Shown piece after piece: positions 62,840 to 64,000 of a DNA stretch of 64,000 bases. The notes beneath the pieces were generated by a model. That model made no database searches. It worked only from the letters and a program-made list of their open reading frames with translations, and had not been told where the DNA came from. How positions within the stretch are numbered: the first letter of the stretch is position 1; every line of letters begins with the position of its first letter. The stretch comes from RBG-16-34-14 sp963798865 (GTDB lineage Bacteria > Bacteroidota > Ignavibacteria > Ignavibacteriales > Ignavibacteriaceae): NCBI GenBank assembly GCA_963798865.1, contig CAWCVZ010000009.1, positions 649,881 through 713,880 on the forward strand, written 5' to 3'. The translations under genes and the position numbers were made by a program.

Positions 62840-64000
62840 ATGAATAAGATTGCTTTAATTTTAATTATAAATTTTATATGTAACTATTCAAATGCTCAGT
62901 GGACTAATACCAACGGGCCATATGGTGGTTATATTGTCTCAATTGCTACTAATGAGAATAAAATTATTGTTAGTACTTATGTATCTGGTGTATTTTATTC
63001 TTCTAACAGCGGAGAGGTATGGGTGAATATAAATGATGGATTGCCTACACCTTTAATAAGTGCTGTTGAATTTCAGGATAATAAGATTTTTGCAGGTACA
63101 GCTATAGCTGGTTTATTTTGTTCAACCAATAATGGTCAAACGTGGAATTCAATCAACAATGGACTTAACAGTTCTGATATAAAAGTAATAACTAGTAAAA
63201 ATGGTATTCTTTATGTAGGAACCGACAGTATTGGTGGAAGCTTATTTCGCTCTACAAATAATGGGGGATCGTGGGAAAATATAAATAATGGTATTCCTGG
63301 TGCTACAATAAATACAATAGCTATAGATCCAAATGCAGATAAAAAAATCTTTGCTGGAACTTATGGTGAAGGAATATTTTTTTCTTCTGATTATGGAACA
63401 AATTGGGTTCCTGTTAATAACGGAATATCCTATCAAGATATATTTTCAATTGCAATAAAGGATTCAATAGTTTTTGCAGGAAACGGGATAGGCGGAATTT
63501 TTCGATCAAGTAATTACGGGTTGTCCTGGAGTCCTGTCAATAATGGACTTGAAGATGCATTCATAAGAGTTTTAGTAGTTAAAGATAGTTTAATTTATGC
63601 CGGTAGTAACAATGGTATTTTCTGTTCAACCAATAATGGTGAAAACTGGAATGAGTTAAATAATGGATTGGTTAATCTTAATATATATTCATTTGCAGCA
63701 AGAGAAGAAGGAATATATACCGGAACATTTGGCGGGGGTCTGTATTTCTTAAGTAATAATAGTGATAGTTGGATTCCATTAAATAATGGTTTAGCTAGTC
63801 CAGAGATAAATGTACTCTTAAAAAAAGAAAATAAAATCTTTGCAGGAACCAAAGGAGGAGGAGTTTATTTGTCTTCAGATAATGGAGAGAATTGGGATGG
63901 GGTTAGCTCAGGACTTGGAAATGCTTATATAAACACTCTTCTTATAGAAGATAATAAAATATTTGCAGGTACGTTAGATGGATTGTTTATTTCATCCGAT
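62840..64000 (+). CDS. Asp-box beta-propeller secreted protein, 3' truncated by window edge
   Basis: Open from ATG 62840 (AAAGGGGAAG upstream) for 387 codons to the window end. Signal peptide (IALILIINFICNYSNAQ) then at least eight repeats of about 43 residues, each with an Asp box and NNGL turn: STNNGQTWNSINNGL, STNNGGSWENINNGI, SSDYGTNWVPVNNGI, SSNYGLSWSPVNNGL, STNNGENWNELNNGL, SSDNGENWDGVSSGL. These fold as seven- or more-bladed propellers of the BNR/two-component-sensor type. Given its two T9SS neighbours on the same strand, a sorting domain is expected beyond the window (inference). Confidence 0.85.
   Translation, partial: MNKIALILIINFICNYSNAQWTNTNGPYGGYIVSIATNENKIIVSTYVSGVFYSSNSGEVWVNINDGLPTPLISAVEFQDNKIFAGTAIAGLFCSTNNGQTWNSINNGLNSSDIKVITSKNGILYVGTDSIGGSLFRSTNNGGSWENINNGIPGATINTIAIDPNADKKIFAGTYGEGIFFSSDYGTNWVPVNNGISYQDIFSIAIKDSIVFAGNGIGGIFRSSNYGLSWSPVNNGLEDAFIRVLVVKDSLIYAGSNNGIFCSTNNGENWNELNNGLVNLNIYSFAAREEGIYTGTFGGGLYFLSNNSDSWIPLNNGLASPEINVLLKKENKIFAGTKGGGVYLSSDNGENWDGVSSGLGNAYINTLLIEDNKIFAGTLDGLFISSD

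Noticed and set aside
62900..64000. Regular repeat of about 130 bp that might suggest a satellite or CRISPR-like array
   Set aside because: The period matches Asp-box propeller blades in one open frame; codons vary while residues are kept.
1..64000. tRNA, rRNA, prophage, transposase, toxin-antitoxin or replication-origin features
   Set aside because: Intergenic regions were read for cloverleaf-like, rRNA-like and DnaA-box-cluster patterns and coding frames for the relevant domains; nothing convincing was found, though a covariance-model scan was not possible here.

Overview
The window is a low-GC (roughly one third G+C) bacterial chromosome segment, most likely from Ignavibacteriota or a close relative in the Bacteroidota/Chlorobiota superphylum. 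The main pointers are several secreted proteins ending in a type IX secretion (T9SS) sorting domain with the NYPNPFNP motif, abundant multihaem cytochromes, and Shine-Dalgarno sites that are often clear (GGAGG-like), which is unusual for true Bacteroidetes. No rRNA, tRNA, CRISPR array, prophage or transposase gene was seen.

Layout. 1-4.6 kb: end of a 1-Cys peroxiredoxin, a dihydroorotate-dehydrogenase-like protein, a repeat-filled non-coding stretch, a small lipoprotein and a broken membrane-protein gene. 4.7-9.4 kb: a NtrB/NtrC-type two-component pair, a stand-alone receiver, a universal stress protein and a cytidylate-kinase-like protein. 9.65-19.45 kb: a large respiratory cluster with a decayed monohaem cytochrome c, a 13-haem cytochrome fused to cytochrome b, a 19-haem cytochrome, a cytochrome b, a NapC-like cytochrome, a Rieske protein, cytochrome b/b6 and an 11-haem cytochrome. 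Together they look like one or two quinol-oxidising complexes that pass electrons to periplasmic multihaem wires. 19.5-24.8 kb: DUF2339 membrane protein, malic enzyme with a phosphotransacetylase-like tail, YHS protein and RRM protein. 24.9-30.3 kb (minus strand): tetrahaem c554-like protein, outer-membrane barrel and three further multihaem cytochromes (14, 7 and 6 sites), resembling a porin-cytochrome conduit for extracellular electron transfer. 30.8-37.1 kb: nitrosative-stress/denitrification locus with an Rrf2 repressor domain fused to a membrane polyferredoxin, cupin, Ric-type di-iron repair protein, quinol nitric oxide reductase, SCO1 and PCu(A)C copper chaperone. 37.2-47.9 kb (minus): surface glycan cluster (glycosyltransferases, flippase, Gfo/Idh oxidoreductase, pyruvyl transferase, two alkaline-phosphatase-superfamily proteins). 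48-64 kb: coiled-coil lipoprotein, CLC channel, MgtC/DUF4010 protein, a Rossmann-fold protein, a PtsN-like EIIA, hisS, lgt, an rlmB-like methyltransferase and three T9SS-type secreted proteins.

How it fits together. The cell appears able to feed quinol electrons to several sinks: periplasmic/outer-membrane multihaem cytochromes (two loci) and NO. Redox control could run through the NtrC-type activator (a sigma-54-like element lies just downstream of it) and through the membrane-tethered Rrf2 fusion, the most unusual protein here.

Caution. About ten genes are interrupted, by about fifteen single-base shifts, one in-frame stop and one internal deletion. Nearly all shifts that could be resolved equal one extra base. 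They cluster at 9.7-12.4 and 42.6-46.8 kb. This may be real decay or residual sequencing error; such genes are listed as pseudogenes with the inferred intact product named.
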